A stretch of 64,000 bases of DNA from Plantibacter sp. Leaf314 (GTDB taxonomy: Bacteria > Actinomycetota > Actinomycetes > Actinomycetales > Microbacteriaceae): NCBI RefSeq assembly GCF_001423185.1, contig NZ_LMOB01000002.1, positions 3,572 through 67,571 of the forward strand. The letters are read 5' to 3'. Shown here piece after piece: positions 40,231 to 50,222 of the stretch (positions within the stretch are counted from its first letter, which is position 1; each line of letters opens with the position of its first letter). The notes beneath the pieces were generated by a model. It made no database searches. It saw only the letters and a list, made by a program, of their open reading frames with translations, and was not told the origin of the DNA. Position numbers and translations under genes: made by a program.

Positions 40231-40258
40231 ACGCCCCGGGAGAGGGATCCCGGGGCGT
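40231..40258 (-). terminator. Terminator of clgR
   Basis: Perfect 11-base arms ACGCCCCGGGA and complement around a 6-base loop, with TTTCC after it on the minus strand, 23 bases past the clgR stop. Confidence 0.75.
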
Positions 40259-40280
40259 CTCGACGAGGTACTCGACCCGC

Positions 40281-40589
40281 TCAGCGGGAGACGAGCTCGT
40301 CCAGCTCGTTGACCAATTCGTCCGGAACGGTGTCCGGGATGTTCGGTGAGAGTCCTTCGATGACCGCGAGGCGGTCGCCGACCTCTCGCATGATGACGGA
40401 GATCGGGGTGTCGAGGGCGTCTGCGACGGACGCGAGGATCTCGCTCGACGCTTCCTTCTGACCCCGCTCGACCTCGCTCAGATATCCGAGTGCGACGCTC
40501 GCCTTGCTGGCCACCTGGCGCAGCGTGCGGCCCTTCTGCAACCGGAAGTCCCTCAGCACGTCGCCGATCTCTTGACGGACTAGAACCAC
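40281..40589 (-). CDS. clgR: ClgR-type XRE transcription regulator
   Basis: This 102-residue protein closely matches ClgR: VRQEIGDVLRDFRLQKGRTLRQVASKASVALGYLSEVERGQKEASSEILASVADAL covers the helix-turn-helix. ClgR activates Clp protease and other stress genes in actinobacteria and is itself a Clp substrate in some. The GTG start has GGAGGG upstream. It is followed by its own terminator and preceded by a 219-base gap with repeats. Confidence 0.9.
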   Translation of the reverse strand: MVLVRQEIGDVLRDFRLQKGRTLRQVASKASVALGYLSEVERGQKEASSEILASVADALDTPISVIMREVGDRLAVIEGLSPNIPDTVPDELVNELDELVSR

Positions 40590-40728
40590 GTGACCCTCCC
40601 TCTGTGCTCTACGACTCCATGTCGTACAGCGCTCTGCTTCTGCAACGCGGATTCACGTCGTCCCAGCTGATCGCCGTCTCGTTCGTGGATGGCCAACATT
40701 ACAACCACCGTGTGCCGAACACTAACCA

Positions 40729-40758
40729 GAATCACTGGGCTTTTCTTGTGAATCACTG
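40729..40758. repeat. Direct repeat upstream of clgR
   Basis: GAATCACTG occurs at 40729-40737 and 40750-40758, 21 bases apart (two helical turns), in the AT-richer part of the gap 40590-40808. Candidate -10 hexamers for clgR on the minus strand are TAGTGT (40719-40724) and TAATGT (40696-40701). The spacing suggests a regulator site. Confidence 0.4.
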
Positions 40759-40808
40759 ATCTGTAACGCGATGGAAACGGTAGCTATTCCAGGGATCGAC
40801 GCCGGGTT

Positions 40809-41324
40809 TCACGCCAGGCGGCCGAGCTCGTGGACGAGCGCCTCGAGTGCCGACGCGACCGTCTGCCGACGGATCTCCTGGCGGCCGCCGTCGAGGGTGA
40901 GTGGGACCACTCTGCCGCCCGCTCTGGTGACGATGCCGACGAAGACCGTCCCGACCGCTTGACCGTCCTGTGGATCCGGCCCGGCCACTCCGGTCGTCGC
41001 GATCCCGACGTCGGCCGGCAACCCGTCGACAGCCAATGCTCGACGGACGCCGTCGGCCATCTGCAGGGCGACCTCCGGGTGCACCGCCCCATGGAGCGCG
41101 AGGAGGCCCGCGTCCACCCCCAGCACCGAGTGCTTGAGGCGGGTGTCGTATGCCACGACCGCACCGCGGACCGCCGCGGAGGCTCCGGGGACACCGACGA
41201 GCTCCGCGGCCAGCAGGCCACCCGTGAGCGACTCGGCGACCGCGATGGTCAGGCGTGATTCGATGAGCGATGCGACGGCCTCGGCCGCTCGGGGAGCCGG
41301 TTCGTCACCCGAGGCGGTCGTCAT
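40809..41324 (-). CDS. cinA: CinA C-terminal domain protein (NMN amidohydrolase type)
   Basis: This 171-residue protein has only the CinA C-terminal domain (VAESLTGGLLAAELVGVPGAS, then GIATTGVAGPDPQDGQAVGTVFVG), which in several bacteria is the PncC nicotinamide-mononucleotide deamidase. The ATG overlaps the pgsA stop by ATGA. The pgsA-cinA-clgR-recA order is usual in actinobacteria. Confidence 0.9.
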   Translation of the reverse strand: MTTASGDEPAPRAAEAVASLIESRLTIAVAESLTGGLLAAELVGVPGASAAVRGAVVAYDTRLKHSVLGVDAGLLALHGAVHPEVALQMADGVRRALAVDGLPADVGIATTGVAGPDPQDGQAVGTVFVGIVTRAGGRVVPLTLDGGRQEIRRQTVASALEALVHELGRLA

Positions 41325-41929
41325 CGCTTCACCTGACGATCGAGCCGCGCACCACGGGCGGCCGTGATCACGTAGTCGATACCGCTCGCGATGGTGAGGA
41401 GGACGGCGATGGTCATGAACACCGCGTTCACCCAGAGGACCCAGTCGCCCAACAGGACCCAGAACGGCGCGAGGGCGAGCGAGATGGCGACGGCCTGTGC
41501 GACCGTCTTGAGTTTGCCCATCCACGCCGCGGCGACGACGTGGTCGGAGATGACGATGAACCGGTGGACGGTGATGCCGACCTCGCGGACGAGCACGACG
41601 ATCGTGACCCACCAGGGCAGCTCGCCGAGGATCGAGAGCGCGACGAGTGCTCCGCCCGTCAGGACCTTGTCGGCGATCGGGTCGAGGATCTTGCCGAGGT
41701 CGGTGACGAGGTTGCGGCTCCGCGCGATGTGTCCGTCGATCCCGTCGCTCGCGATCGCGACGACGAAGAGCAGAGCCGCCCACCAGCGGAGGGCACCGTC
41801 CGTGCCGTCGTCGGCGAGGAGCATCCACATGAAGACGGGCGCGAGCACGATCCTCGCCACGGTGATGCCGTTCGGGAGGTTCCAGTTCGAGATGCGGGGC
41901 TCAGCGGCCGCCGCGTCCGATGCCGTCAT
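41321..41929 (-). CDS. pgsA: CDP-diacylglycerol-glycerol-3-phosphate 3-phosphatidyltransferase
   Basis: This 202-residue membrane enzyme makes phosphatidylglycerol phosphate. It holds the full CDP-alcohol phosphotransferase motif, with its conserved Asp, Gly and Ala-Arg residues in SDGIDGHIARSRNLVTDLGK followed by ILDPIADK. Several spans follow. Names in this family are sometimes swapped with other CDP-alcohol enzymes; the place beside ftsK and cinA supports pgsA. It starts two bases after the ftsK stop. Confidence 0.92.
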   Translation of the reverse strand: MTASDAAAAEPRISNWNLPNGITVARIVLAPVFMWMLLADDGTDGALRWWAALLFVVAIASDGIDGHIARSRNLVTDLGKILDPIADKVLTGGALVALSILGELPWWVTIVVLVREVGITVHRFIVISDHVVAAAWMGKLKTVAQAVAISLALAPFWVLLGDWVLWVNAVFMTIAVLLTIASGIDYVITAARGARLDRQVKR

Positions 41930-41931
41930 GT

Positions 41932-44823
41932 CTACTCCCGACCGGTGAGACTCCAGGCGTCGTCGTCAGAACCGCCCTCGACCTCAGGATAGTCCTGGAA
42001 CTGCGCCTCGACGGCGTCCGGCCCGTAGGGGTCGGCCGCCGTCGCCGGAGCCGCCGCCGTGGCGGGTGCTGCCGCCGCAGCCACCGCAGGGGCGGACACG
42101 GGGGCCGCCGCTGAACCGTCGTCCTCACCACGGAGGCGCGCCAGGACGCCCGGAAGCTGCTCCGCGGTCACGAGCACGTCGCGAGCCTTCGAGCCCTCCG
42201 AGGGGCCGACGATCTCCCGCGACTCCATGAGGTCCATCAGCCGGCCGGCCTTCGCGAAGCCGACCCGCAACTTCCGCTGCAGCATCGACGTCGAACCGAA
42301 CTGGGTCGAGACCACGAGCTCCGCGGCCGCGAGCAGCAGCTCCAGATCGTCGCCGATGTCCGCGTCGATCTCCTTGCGCTCGGCGACGGCCTGGACGTCC
42401 TTGCGGTACTCGGGTCGCGCCTGATTGGTGACGTGCTCGACGACCCGCTGGATCTCGTTCTCGCCGACCCAGGCGCCCTGCACGCGGATCGACTTGTTCG
42501 CGCCCATCGGGAGGAACAGGGCGTCGCCCTGACCGATCAGTTTGTCGGCACCCGGCTGATCGAGGATGACCCGGGAGTCGGTGACGCTCGTGACGGCGAA
42601 GGCGAGCCGCGACGGGACGTTGGCCTTGATGAGCCCCGTGACGACGTCGACCGAGGGTCGCTGCGTCGCGAGGACGAGGTGGATTCCCGAGGCACGGGCC
42701 AGCTGGGTGATCCGGACGATGGAGTCCTCGACGTCGCGAGGGGCGACCATCATGAGGTCGGCGAGCTCGTCGACGACGACCAACAGGTACGGGTACGGCT
42801 TGAGCACGCGTTCGCTCCCCGCGGGAAGCACGATCTCGTTGGCGACGACCGCCTTGTTGAAGTCGTCGATGTGCCGGTACCCGAAGCTTGCGAGGTCGTC
42901 GTAGCGCATGTCCATCTCCTTCACGACCCACTGCAGCGCTTCCGCCGCCTTCTTCGGGTTCGTGATGATGGGCGTGATGAGGTGCGGGACGCCTGCGTAC
43001 GGGGCGAGCTCCACACGCTTCGGGTCGATGAGGACCATCCGGACCTCGCTCGGCTTCGCGCGCATGAGCAGGGAGGTGATCATGGAGTTCACGAACACGG
43101 ACTTGCCCGAACCGGTCGACCCGGCCACCAGGAGGTGGGGCATCTTCGCGAGGTTCGCGACCACGTACCCGCCGCCGACGTCCTTGCCGACGCCGATGGT
43201 CATGGGGTGGTTGCTGTTCGTCGCGGCCGTCGAGCGGAGGATGTCGCCGAGGGTGACGATCTCGCGGTCGGTGTTCGGGATCTCGATGCCGATGGCGCTC
43301 TTGCCCGGGATCGGCGAGAGGATGCGCACCTCGTTCGAGGCGACGGCGTAGGAGAGGTTCTTGCTGAGCGCCGTCACGCGCTCGACCTTCACGCCCGGGC
43401 CGAGCTCGATCTCGTACTGGGTGACCGTCGGGCCGCGGGAGAAGCCGGTGACCTTCGCGTCGACACCGAACTGGTCGAGGACGCTCGTGATCGCGGCGAC
43501 CGCCTCATCGTTCGCGGCGCTGTGCGTCTTGGCGGGCTCCCCCGCCGCGAGCGTTCCGGCGGACGGCAGGCGGTACGGCGTCTCGTCGTGACTCTGCGCG
43601 AGCGGACGTGCCGAGAAGTCGATCTGGTCGGGTGCGCCGAGCAGGGCCGGGTCGAGGTCTTCGATGACCTCCGTCGCGCCGGGGATGCTGTCGTCGTGCA
43701 GGCCGGTCTGCGGCTTGATCTCGCCCGTGTTGAACCGCTTGACGGCGCTCTCCGCCGCCTCGAGGTCGCCGAGCAGTTCCGAGCCGAACGCGTCGTGGAC
43801 CGGCGCGGACTTCGGCGACGGCGCAGGCGTGGCGACCGGTTCGATCGGCGAGTCGAAGCCGCCACTCGGCTTGTCGAGGCCGAGGAGCTCGGTCATGTTG
43901 TCGCCCATGAGCGGATCCTCGAAGGTCGGATCGTCTTCGCGACGGCTCGTGTTCCGGCGCCACCAGGGCAGGGCCGCCGGCTCGTCCGGCTCCTCGTCGA
44001 GGTCGTCCAGACGCTTCGTGCGCGAGCGCTTCGTCTCGGCCGGGGTCTCCTCCGGCTCGGCCTCCGGCTGCTCGCCGAACATCCACGCGGAGAACTGCCG
44101 GAACCGCGCACCGACGCGGTTCGGCGGCGTCTTCGTGACGATGAACAGGCTGAGGAGGATGAGGAGGGAGATCAGGACCGTCGCACCGATGGGCGTGATG
44201 ACGGCGGCGAGCGGCGCACCGAGGATCCAGCCGAGGAGGCCACCGGCCTGCGCGAGCGCCGGGAGGCCCTGGCTGGGGTTCGGTTGCCCTCCGTGGATGT
44301 GGCACAGCGCCGAGATGCTGATGAGGAGGAGCCCGAGGCCGATGCTGATCCGCCCGTTGTCGTCGACCGACGCCGGGTGCCGGAACAGCCACACGGCGAA
44401 CACGATCATGATGACCGGGAGCACGAAGGCGAGTCGGCCGAACAACCCGCCGAAGGACCAGGCGTCGAACGTCTGCGCGATCGGGTCGGCCGCACCGAAC
44501 CACTCGACCACGGCACCGGTGACCGCCAGCAGGAAGAGCAGGAAGGGGAAGCCGTCGCGGCGGTCCTCCTTGGCGATGCGCTCGGGACCGAGCGCCCTGA
44601 CGGCACCACCCACGCCGTGCGCGAGGCCGAGCCACACCGAGGTGATGATGCTGCGCTGCTCCTCCGCGGCCGGGTAGGCGACCGTCTTCTGCTGCTTCGT
44701 GGCCGACGCACCCGACTTCGGAGTGGCCTTCGTGGCGGACTTCGTGCTGGTGGTGCGCGACGAGGCGCCACTCGGCGGCGAAGCGCTGCGCGAACGGCTG
44801 GTCGAGTTGGAACGTGCGGCCAT
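41932..44823 (-). CDS. ftsK: DNA translocase FtsK
   Basis: This 963-residue protein pumps chromosome ends through the closing septum. A basic Ser/Thr/Lys leader (1-45) precedes four membrane spans (about 80-250), a Pro/Glu/Asp linker (250-430), the RecA-type motor with Walker [17 protein letters not shown] and Walker [12 protein letters not shown], and a C-terminal gamma winged helix ([22 protein letters not shown]) that reads KOPS sites. The ATG at 44823 has TACCGT at exactly -12 to -7. Confidence 0.95.
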   Translation of the reverse strand: MAARSNSTSRSRSASPPSGASSRTTSTKSATKATPKSGASATKQQKTVAYPAAEEQRSIITSVWLGLAHGVGGAVRALGPERIAKEDRRDGFPFLLFLLAVTGAVVEWFGAADPIAQTFDAWSFGGLFGRLAFVLPVIMIVFAVWLFRHPASVDDNGRISIGLGLLLISISALCHIHGGQPNPSQGLPALAQAGGLLGWILGAPLAAVITPIGATVLISLLILLSLFIVTKTPPNRVGARFRQFSAWMFGEQPEAEPEETPAETKRSRTKRLDDLDEEPDEPAALPWWRRNTSRREDDPTFEDPLMGDNMTELLGLDKPSGGFDSPIEPVATPAPSPKSAPVHDAFGSELLGDLEAAESAVKRFNTGEIKPQTGLHDDSIPGATEVIEDLDPALLGAPDQIDFSARPLAQSHDETPYRLPSAGTLAAGEPAKTHSAANDEAVAAITSVLDQFGVDAKVTGFSRGPTVTQYEIELGPGVKVERVTALSKNLSYAVASNEVRILSPIPGKSAIGIEIPNTDREIVTLGDILRSTAATNSNHPMTIGVGKDVGGGYVVANLAKMPHLLVAGSTGSGKSVFVNSMITSLLMRAKPSEVRMVLIDPKRVELAPYAGVPHLITPIITNPKKAAEALQWVVKEMDMRYDDLASFGYRHIDDFNKAVVANEIVLPAGSERVLKPYPYLLVVVDELADLMMVAPRDVEDSIVRITQLARASGIHLVLATQRPSVDVVTGLIKANVPSRLAFAVTSVTDSRVILDQPGADKLIGQGDALFLPMGANKSIRVQGAWVGENEIQRVVEHVTNQARPEYRKDVQAVAERKEIDADIGDDLELLLAAAELVVSTQFGSTSMLQRKLRVGFAKAGRLMDLMESREIVGPSEGSKARDVLVTAEQLPGVLARLRGEDDGSAAAPVSAPAVAAAAAPATAAAPATAADPYGPDAVEAQFQDYPEVEGGSDDDAWSLTGRE

Positions 44824-44829
44824 GGGTTC

Positions 44830-44835
44830 ACGGTA
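44830..44835 (-). promoter_or_regulatory. -10 box of ftsK (leaderless)
   Basis: TACCGT lies at exactly -12 to -7 from the ATG at 44823. Confidence 0.45.
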
Positions 44836-44900
44836 CTCGTCGCCACCGACGCAGCCCGGCAAGCTGTCGGGGTGTCCACGATCCGCGCGGCCCCTGGCGG

Positions 44901-45392
44901 TCAGCGGAGATTCAGGACCATCGTGTCGCGCGTACCCCGGCGGTCGAGGGTCGTGAACCCCTCGGAGCGGTACAGGGCCACGGCGTGGTTCGCACGCTCG
45001 ACACTGAGGCTGATGCGCTGATAGCCGGCGGCTCTGGCGAGCAGCACCGTCGCCTGCAGGAGCTGGCGGCCGAGGCCCTGGGCCCGGTGGATCGGACTGA
45101 CCCCGAGGATGAGCTCCGGGACACCGGGGGCCACATAACCGAACCCGGGGGTGTCGGCGGGGAACAACCGGAACCACGACGCACCGACGACCGCGCCGTC
45201 CTGCGTCTCGGCGATGACGCCGGCATCGCCGGGCCGGCGCCAGCCGTGCACGTACCGGGTGTGCTGCGTGTCGGCGAGGACGTCCGCCCTGGTCCGGAAC
45301 CCGGCGGCGCTCCAGTTCGCCGCCTCGACCATCATGTCGGTGAGCACGCGCACATCTTCCGCCGCGGCGTCGCGGATCGAGTAGACCGCCAT
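44901..45392 (-). CDS. GNAT-family N-acetyltransferase
   Basis: This 163-residue protein has the acetyl-CoA site [19 protein letters not shown] (Q/RxxGxG/A) and the GNAT end [17 protein letters not shown]. The substrate is unknown. The start is the ATG of MAVYSIRDA because TACCAT lies at exactly -12 to -7; a GTG 18 bases upstream overlaps that hexamer. Confidence 0.85.
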   Translation of the reverse strand: MAVYSIRDAAAEDVRVLTDMMVEAANWSAAGFRTRADVLADTQHTRYVHGWRRPGDAGVIAETQDGAVVGASWFRLFPADTPGFGYVAPGVPELILGVSPIHRAQGLGRQLLQATVLLARAAGYQRISLSVERANHAVALYRSEGFTTLDRRGTRDTMVLNLR

Positions 45393-45398
45393 GGACGG

Positions 45399-45404
45399 AT
45401 GGTA
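45399..45404 (-). promoter_or_regulatory. -10 box of the acetyltransferase (leaderless)
   Basis: TACCAT lies at exactly -12 to -7 from the ATG at 45392 and decides that start. Confidence 0.4.
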
Positions 45405-45453
45405 CGCCACCGGTGTTTCGAGCAGATGTCGGCGAGGGAGCCAGCAGCCGTCG

Positions 45454-46692
45454 TCAGTACCGGATCGCGTCGATCACCTTCACCCGGACGGCGACGAGCG
45501 CCGGGAGGAGGCCGGCGATGGCACCGACGGCAGTGGCGCTGACGAGCCCGAGCACCGCGGCCTCGACCGGGAACGGCGGGAAGTCCGTCACGAGCCCCTG
45601 CCCGATGAACTGCTCGACGATCGGGCTCTTCACGACGGCCACCGCCACCATCACGCCGATGACGCCCGCGACGAAGGTGGCGACGACGCTCTCCATCATC
45701 ACCGCGAAGAAGACACGTGGCGCCGTGGCCCCGAAGCTGCGTCGGATGCCGATCTCGCGGATCCGCTGGCGGACGGTGACGAGCGAGAGGTTGATGAGCC
45801 CGAGCGCACCGAGCAACAGGATGAGCCCCGCGACCGCGCCCACCACGAGCTTGAGCGACAACAGCGGGTCCTCCCCCGTCTGCCCGAAGTCGTTGCGGAA
45901 GACGTCGACCCCGTACGCGTCACCGAGCTCGGCGCGCAGGTCGGACTGGATCCGCTGGGTGAACGCTTCGGCGTCGGCGTTCGGGACCCAGAACTCGAAC
46001 TGGGGAAGCTGGCCCGACTGTCCGGCCGCCTCGTCGGCGCCAGACACCGGTCCGATCGCCGTGACGCCGGCCGGCAGGATCGACAGCTGCGGTTCGGTGT
46101 CCCACTCGTTGCTCGCGTACACCCCGACGACGACGGCCGTGATCGCGCGCTCCCCGTGGATCGTGACCGTCGGGTGCGACTCGATGGGCGGCGAGCCGAG
46201 GCGCTGCCAGAACGCGGGGTTGACGACGACCGCCGGCGCGAGGCGTTCGCCGTCGTCCGCCTGGAACCAGGTGCCCTCGTCGAGCCTGATGCGGTGCATC
46301 TCGCCGTACGGGACGTCGACCACGGTCGACGTCACCGGCACGGTGCCGTCGGCGAACTGGACGTTCAGCTGCAGGCTGCCGGACTGCGAGACGTACTCGA
46401 TGTCGTAGCGGTCGGCCAGCTCGTGGACCGCGGTGACGAATGCCTCCGGGTCGGGTTGTCCGGTGCCGGTGCTGTAGGCGGACGCCATGAGCGTGGCCGG
46501 CCGTCCGCCGTAGCGTTCCTGCGACTCGGTCTGCGCCTGAGCGGCGAGCGACGACATGCCGACCATGCTCGTGAGGGCGCACACGGCGACGCCGACACCG
46601 ATGAGCGACAGGATGACGCGACCGCGATGGATGCGCAGTTCCTGCGCCGCCTCGACGACGGCTCCGACGATCGAGGTGAGGATCCTAGACAT
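45454..46692 (-). CDS. MacB-type ABC exporter permease
   Basis: This 412-residue FtsX/MacB permease has one N-terminal span (about 20-45), a large extracytoplasmic MacB-like periplasmic core domain (about 50-270), and three C-terminal spans. It overlaps the ATPase gene. With the ATPase and the fusion protein it forms a three-part exporter of the peptide, antibiotic or lipoprotein type. The cargo is unknown. Confidence 0.88.
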   Translation of the reverse strand: MSRILTSIVGAVVEAAQELRIHRGRVILSLIGVGVAVCALTSMVGMSSLAAQAQTESQERYGGRPATLMASAYSTGTGQPDPEAFVTAVHELADRYDIEYVSQSGSLQLNVQFADGTVPVTSTVVDVPYGEMHRIRLDEGTWFQADDGERLAPAVVVNPAFWQRLGSPPIESHPTVTIHGERAITAVVVGVYASNEWDTEPQLSILPAGVTAIGPVSGADEAAGQSGQLPQFEFWVPNADAEAFTQRIQSDLRAELGDAYGVDVFRNDFGQTGEDPLLSLKLVVGAVAGLILLLGALGLINLSLVTVRQRIREIGIRRSFGATAPRVFFAVMMESVVATFVAGVIGVMVAVAVVKSPIVEQFIGQGLVTDFPPFPVEAAVLGLVSATAVGAIAGLLPALVAVRVKVIDAIRY

Positions 46693-47389
46693 CCGCCGCC
46701 TCCAACTCCTCGTCCGGCGTGAGGACGCCGTGGTCGAGGCGGTGATGCGTCGTTGCGAGCCTCGCGATCGCGCGGTCGTGGGTGATCGTCACGAGTGCGG
46801 CCCCTGTCGACGTGGCTACCTCGTCGAGCAGCGACATGACGGAGGTGCCGGTCTCGACGTCGAGGGCTCCGGTCGGCTCGTCCGCCAGGATCAGGCGGGG
46901 GCCGCGGACGAGCGACCGCGCGATCGCGACACGCTGCTGCTCACCGCCGGACAGCTTGGTGGGCATCGCGTCGAGTCGGTCGCCGAGCCCGACCCGTTCG
47001 AGCATCGCCGCCGCGATCTCCCGGCGACGCCAGAAGGACCGCCCGCTCGCGTACAGCAACGGTGTCGTGACGTTCTCGAGCGCCGTCCGGCCGGGCAGGA
47101 GGTTGAACTGTTGGAAGACGAAGCCGATCTGGGCACCGCGAAGGCGGTCCCGCGCTCCGGAACCGAGCCGCTCGGCTGGACGACCGTCGAAGACCAGGGA
47201 GCCCGAGGTCGGCTTGTCGAGCAGGCCGAGCAGGTTCAGCAGCGTGGACTTCCCCGAACCCGAGCGCCCGACGATCGAGACCCGATCCCCCTCGTGCACC
47301 TCGAGGTCGACGCCGTCGAGGATGGTCAAGGGCGGGGCGTCGGGGATCTGGACGACCCTGGTGACCCCGCGGAGTTCGAGGAGGGTCAC
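46685..47389 (-). CDS. MacB-type ABC exporter ATP-binding protein
   Basis: This 234-residue ATPase has Walker A GRSGSGKST, the Q-loop in GFVFQQFNLLPGRTALENV, the signature [15 protein letters not shown], and Walker B LILADEPTGALD typical of LolD/MacB. The frame is open to 47587, but the GTG at 47389 overlaps the stop of the fusion-protein gene by GTGA and gives normal length. Confidence 0.9.
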   Translation of the reverse strand: MTLLELRGVTRVVQIPDAPPLTILDGVDLEVHEGDRVSIVGRSGSGKSTLLNLLGLLDKPTSGSLVFDGRPAERLGSGARDRLRGAQIGFVFQQFNLLPGRTALENVTTPLLYASGRSFWRRREIAAAMLERVGLGDRLDAMPTKLSGGEQQRVAIARSLVRGPRLILADEPTGALDVETGTSVMSLLDEVATSTGAALVTITHDRAIARLATTHHRLDHGVLTPDEELEAADV

Positions 47390-48378
47390 CCGACCGACCC
47401 TTCGCAGCTCATGCTGCCGTCCGGGAGCGTCGTGCACCCCTCGGGGACGGGGGCGACGGCACCGGGCACGAACTGCAACACGGAGTCGCCCTCGGCGAGG
47501 CCGTCGACGATCTGGACCTGCTGCCCGTCGTTCAGGCCGAGCGTGACGGGACGTTCCTCCTGCGCGCCGTCCGCGCCGACGACCCACACGGTCCCGGTGC
47601 CCGCGGAACCCTTGACCGCGGTCGTCGGGAGGACGAGGACGTTCTCCGCGGTCCCGCCCGCGAGTTCGATCGTCGCTGCGAGTCCGGCGAAGACCCGGAC
47701 GTCACCGGGCACGGCGCACGTGACCGAGGTGCCAGCGGCCCCCGGAGTCTGTCCCGTGCCGCCGCCAGCGGCCGGCTCCTCGTCATCTCCACCGGTGGTC
47801 GGTGTCGTGACGCGGACCGCCGGGCAGACGAACGGGGCCGGGCCACCGTTGATCGTGACCGTCGCCTCACCCGGGATGGTGAGCAGGCGGTACTGCTTGT
47901 CGGCGCTCAGGGAACCCGTGATCGAGAACGTCGCCGGCGAGACCTGGGCGACGGCGTCGCCGATCTGCACGGACTGGCCGTGGATCAGCTTGACGTTGCC
48001 GAGGGTCCCGGCGACGGGGGCCGTGACCTGCACGAACCGTTCCTTGCCCTCCTCGTCGATGGTCTTGACGTCGAGGATGGGGTCGCCCTCGGCGAGGACG
48101 GCACCCTTGGCGGCGAACACCTCGTCGACCGTGCCGGCGACCGTCGACTTGGCGGTGCTGGCCGGATCGGCGACGACCTGACCCTCCACCGAGACGGTGT
48201 TGACCACGGTGCCGAGCGCCGCCTGCACCTCCGGCTCCACGAGACTCCCGGTCGGCTGCGTCGGCCCCTCCTCGGCGGGCGCGTCCGGGAAGAACGCGAC
48301 CTTCACGAGGGCGACCGCGATCGCGGCGAAGACGAGCAGTTTCAGAATGGGGAACACCCAGGTGCGGACAACGCCCAC
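47386..48378 (-). CDS. Membrane-fusion (HlyD/MacA-like) exporter subunit
   Basis: This 330-residue protein has one N-terminal span (about 10-30) and a biotinyl-lipoyl-like hairpin region (VSVEGQVVADPASTAKSTVAGTVDEVFAAKG, later VTAPVAGTLGNVKLIHGQSVQIGDAV). A Gly/Pro/Glu linker sits in the middle, and a beta-barrel end follows. Four Cys in the last 130 residues may form disulfides outside the cell. The GTG start has a GGAGG ribosome site. It is first in the exporter operon. Confidence 0.82.
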   Translation of the reverse strand: MGVVRTWVFPILKLLVFAAIAVALVKVAFFPDAPAEEGPTQPTGSLVEPEVQAALGTVVNTVSVEGQVVADPASTAKSTVAGTVDEVFAAKGAVLAEGDPILDVKTIDEEGKERFVQVTAPVAGTLGNVKLIHGQSVQIGDAVAQVSPATFSITGSLSADKQYRLLTIPGEATVTINGGPAPFVCPAVRVTTPTTGGDDEEPAAGGGTGQTPGAAGTSVTCAVPGDVRVFAGLAATIELAGGTAENVLVLPTTAVKGSAGTGTVWVVGADGAQEERPVTLGLNDGQQVQIVDGLAEGDSVLQFVPGAVAPVPEGCTTLPDGSMSCEGSVG

Positions 48379-48448
48379 GCCGACCTCCGGAATCCACCGC
48401 AGTCGGAGTGACGAGCGGCCATAGGAGCTTCCACGGTAGCAACGCGGA

Positions 48449-48489
48449 AGGCGGCCGGCATCACCCTCGCGAATGATGTCCGACCGCCT
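48449..48489 (-). terminator. Likely terminator of dapA-rnj
   Basis: An imperfect hairpin of about 15 paired bases (AGGCGGCCGG-CATCA against its near complement) lies 37 bases past the rnj stop, in the 147-base gap before the exporter operon. Confidence 0.5.
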
Positions 48490-48525
48490 CCTGGCGGGTT
48501 GCGTCGGTTGGACCCGACGGACCGA

Positions 48526-50202
48526 TCAGGCCTCGATGACCAGCGGCACGATCATCGGACGGCGCCGGAACGAGGTGTTGACCCAGCGTCCGACGGTCCG
48601 ACGGATGACCTGCGACAACGCGTGCGTGTCGCGGACCCCGTTCTCGGCGGCTTCGGCGAGGGCCTTCGCCACCTTCGGCTTGATGTCGGCGAAGACCTTG
48701 TCGTCCTCGGCGAACCCCTTGGCGTGGACCTCGGGACCGGAGATGATGTGACCCGTCTTCGAGTCGACGACGACGATGACCGAGATGAAGCCCTCCTCGG
48801 CGAGGATGCGGCGGTCCTTGAGGTCGGCGTCCGTGATCTCGCCGACCGTCGAGCCGTCGACGTAGACGAGGCCGACGTCGAGCTGGCCGACGACCTTCGC
48901 GACGCCGTCCTTCAGGTCGATGACGATCCCGTCCTCACCGATGAAGGTGTTCTGGGCGGGGACGCCGCTGTCGATGGCGAGCTTCTGATTGGCGACGAGG
49001 TGACGGTACTCGCCGTGGACCGGGAGCACGTTCTTCGGCTGCAGGATGTTGTAGCAGTAGAGCAGCTCGCCGGCGGCAGCGTGCCCGGAGACGTGCACCT
49101 TCGCGTTGCCCTTGTGGACGACGTTGGCGCCGAGCTTCGTCAGGCCGTCGATGACCCGGTAGACCGCGTTCTCGTTGCCCGGGATCAGGCTCGAGGCGAG
49201 GATGACGGTGTCGCCCGGGCCCGGCTCGATCGCGTGGTCGAGGTTCGCCATCCGGCTGAGGACGGCCATGGGCTCACCCTGCGACCCGGTCGACATGTAG
49301 ACGATCTTGTCCTCGGGGAGGTCCTTCGCCTTCTTGTAGTCGATGAGCAGCCCCTCCGGCACGTTGAGGTACCCGAGGTCGGCGGCGATGCCCATGTTGC
49401 GCACCATCGAACGACCGAGGAACGCGACCCGGCGACCGTGGGCGTGCGCCGCGTCGAGGACCTGCTGGACACGGTGGACGTGGCTCGAGAAGCTCGCGAC
49501 GATGACGCGTCGCTCGGACTTCGCGATGACTTGGTCGAGGACCGGGCCGATCGACCGCTCGAGCGGCGTGAACCCGGGGACGTCCGCGTTCGTGGAGTCG
49601 ACGAGGAAGAGGTCGACACCCTCCTCGCCGAGGCGTGCGAAGGCACGGAGGTCGGTCAGGCGGCCGTCGAGCGGCAGCTGGTCCATCTTGAAGTCGCCCG
49701 TGACGAGCACCGTTCCGGCGTCGGTGTCGATAAAGACCGCGAGGGCGTCGGGGATCGAGTGGTTGACCGCGACGAATTCGAGGTCGAACGGACCGAGTGC
49801 CTCGATCTGCCCCTCCTTCACGGGAAGGGTGTAGGGCACGATGCGGTGTTCCTTGAGCTTCGCCTCGATGAGCGCGAGCGTCAGCCCGGAGCCGATCAGC
49901 GGGATGTCCTTGCGGAGCTTCAGGAGGTACGGGACGGCACCGATGTGGTCCTCGTGACCGTGCGTGAGGACGACGCCGACGATGTCGTCGAGCCGGTCCT
50001 TGATGGAGGTGAAGTCGGGCAGGATCAGGTCGACGCCCGGCTGGTGCTCCTCGGGGAAGAGCACGCCGCAGTCGACGATCAGGATCTTGCCGTCGATCTC
50101 GAAGCAGGTCATGTTCCTGCCGATCTCGCCGAGTCCTCCGATGGGGATGACGCGGAGCGTCCCCGGTTCGAGGACTGGCGGATCGATGATGGTATTGGGC
50201 AT
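48526..50202 (-). CDS. rnj: Ribonuclease J
   Basis: This 558-residue metallo-beta-lactamase/beta-CASP RNase acts as 5' exonuclease and endonuclease on mRNA and rRNA. The zinc site HGHEDHIGAVPYLLK and later His/Asp motifs (VTGDFKMDQ, VNHSIPDA) are present, as is the beta-CASP box VASFSSHVHRVQQVL. An AGAGGGG ribosome site precedes the ATG. It follows dapA after 20 bases, the usual actinobacterial order. Confidence 0.95.
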   Translation of the reverse strand: MPNTIIDPPVLEPGTLRVIPIGGLGEIGRNMTCFEIDGKILIVDCGVLFPEEHQPGVDLILPDFTSIKDRLDDIVGVVLTHGHEDHIGAVPYLLKLRKDIPLIGSGLTLALIEAKLKEHRIVPYTLPVKEGQIEALGPFDLEFVAVNHSIPDALAVFIDTDAGTVLVTGDFKMDQLPLDGRLTDLRAFARLGEEGVDLFLVDSTNADVPGFTPLERSIGPVLDQVIAKSERRVIVASFSSHVHRVQQVLDAAHAHGRRVAFLGRSMVRNMGIAADLGYLNVPEGLLIDYKKAKDLPEDKIVYMSTGSQGEPMAVLSRMANLDHAIEPGPGDTVILASSLIPGNENAVYRVIDGLTKLGANVVHKGNAKVHVSGHAAAGELLYCYNILQPKNVLPVHGEYRHLVANQKLAIDSGVPAQNTFIGEDGIVIDLKDGVAKVVGQLDVGLVYVDGSTVGEITDADLKDRRILAEEGFISVIVVVDSKTGHIISGPEVHAKGFAEDDKVFADIKPKVAKALAEAAENGVRDTHALSQVIRRTVGRWVNTSFRRRPMIVPLVIEA

Positions 50203-50222
50203 GTAGCCCCCCTCTGGTTTGT

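Noticed and set aside
40490..40759. An 89-residue plus-strand frame across the clgR start
   Set aside because: It lies opposite clgR, and its only non-overlapping part is the AT-richer intergenic gap.
42433..45021. A long open frame on the plus strand across ftsK
   Set aside because: Composition (Arg/Val/Glu/Gly-rich, no motif) is typical of antisense frames in GC-rich DNA; ftsK is certain.
41932..45177. Longer ftsK frame reaching 45177
   Set aside because: The extra N-terminal part is Arg/Pro-rich, overlaps the acetyltransferase gene and lacks a promoter or ribosome site; the ATG at 44823 has a -10 at -12.
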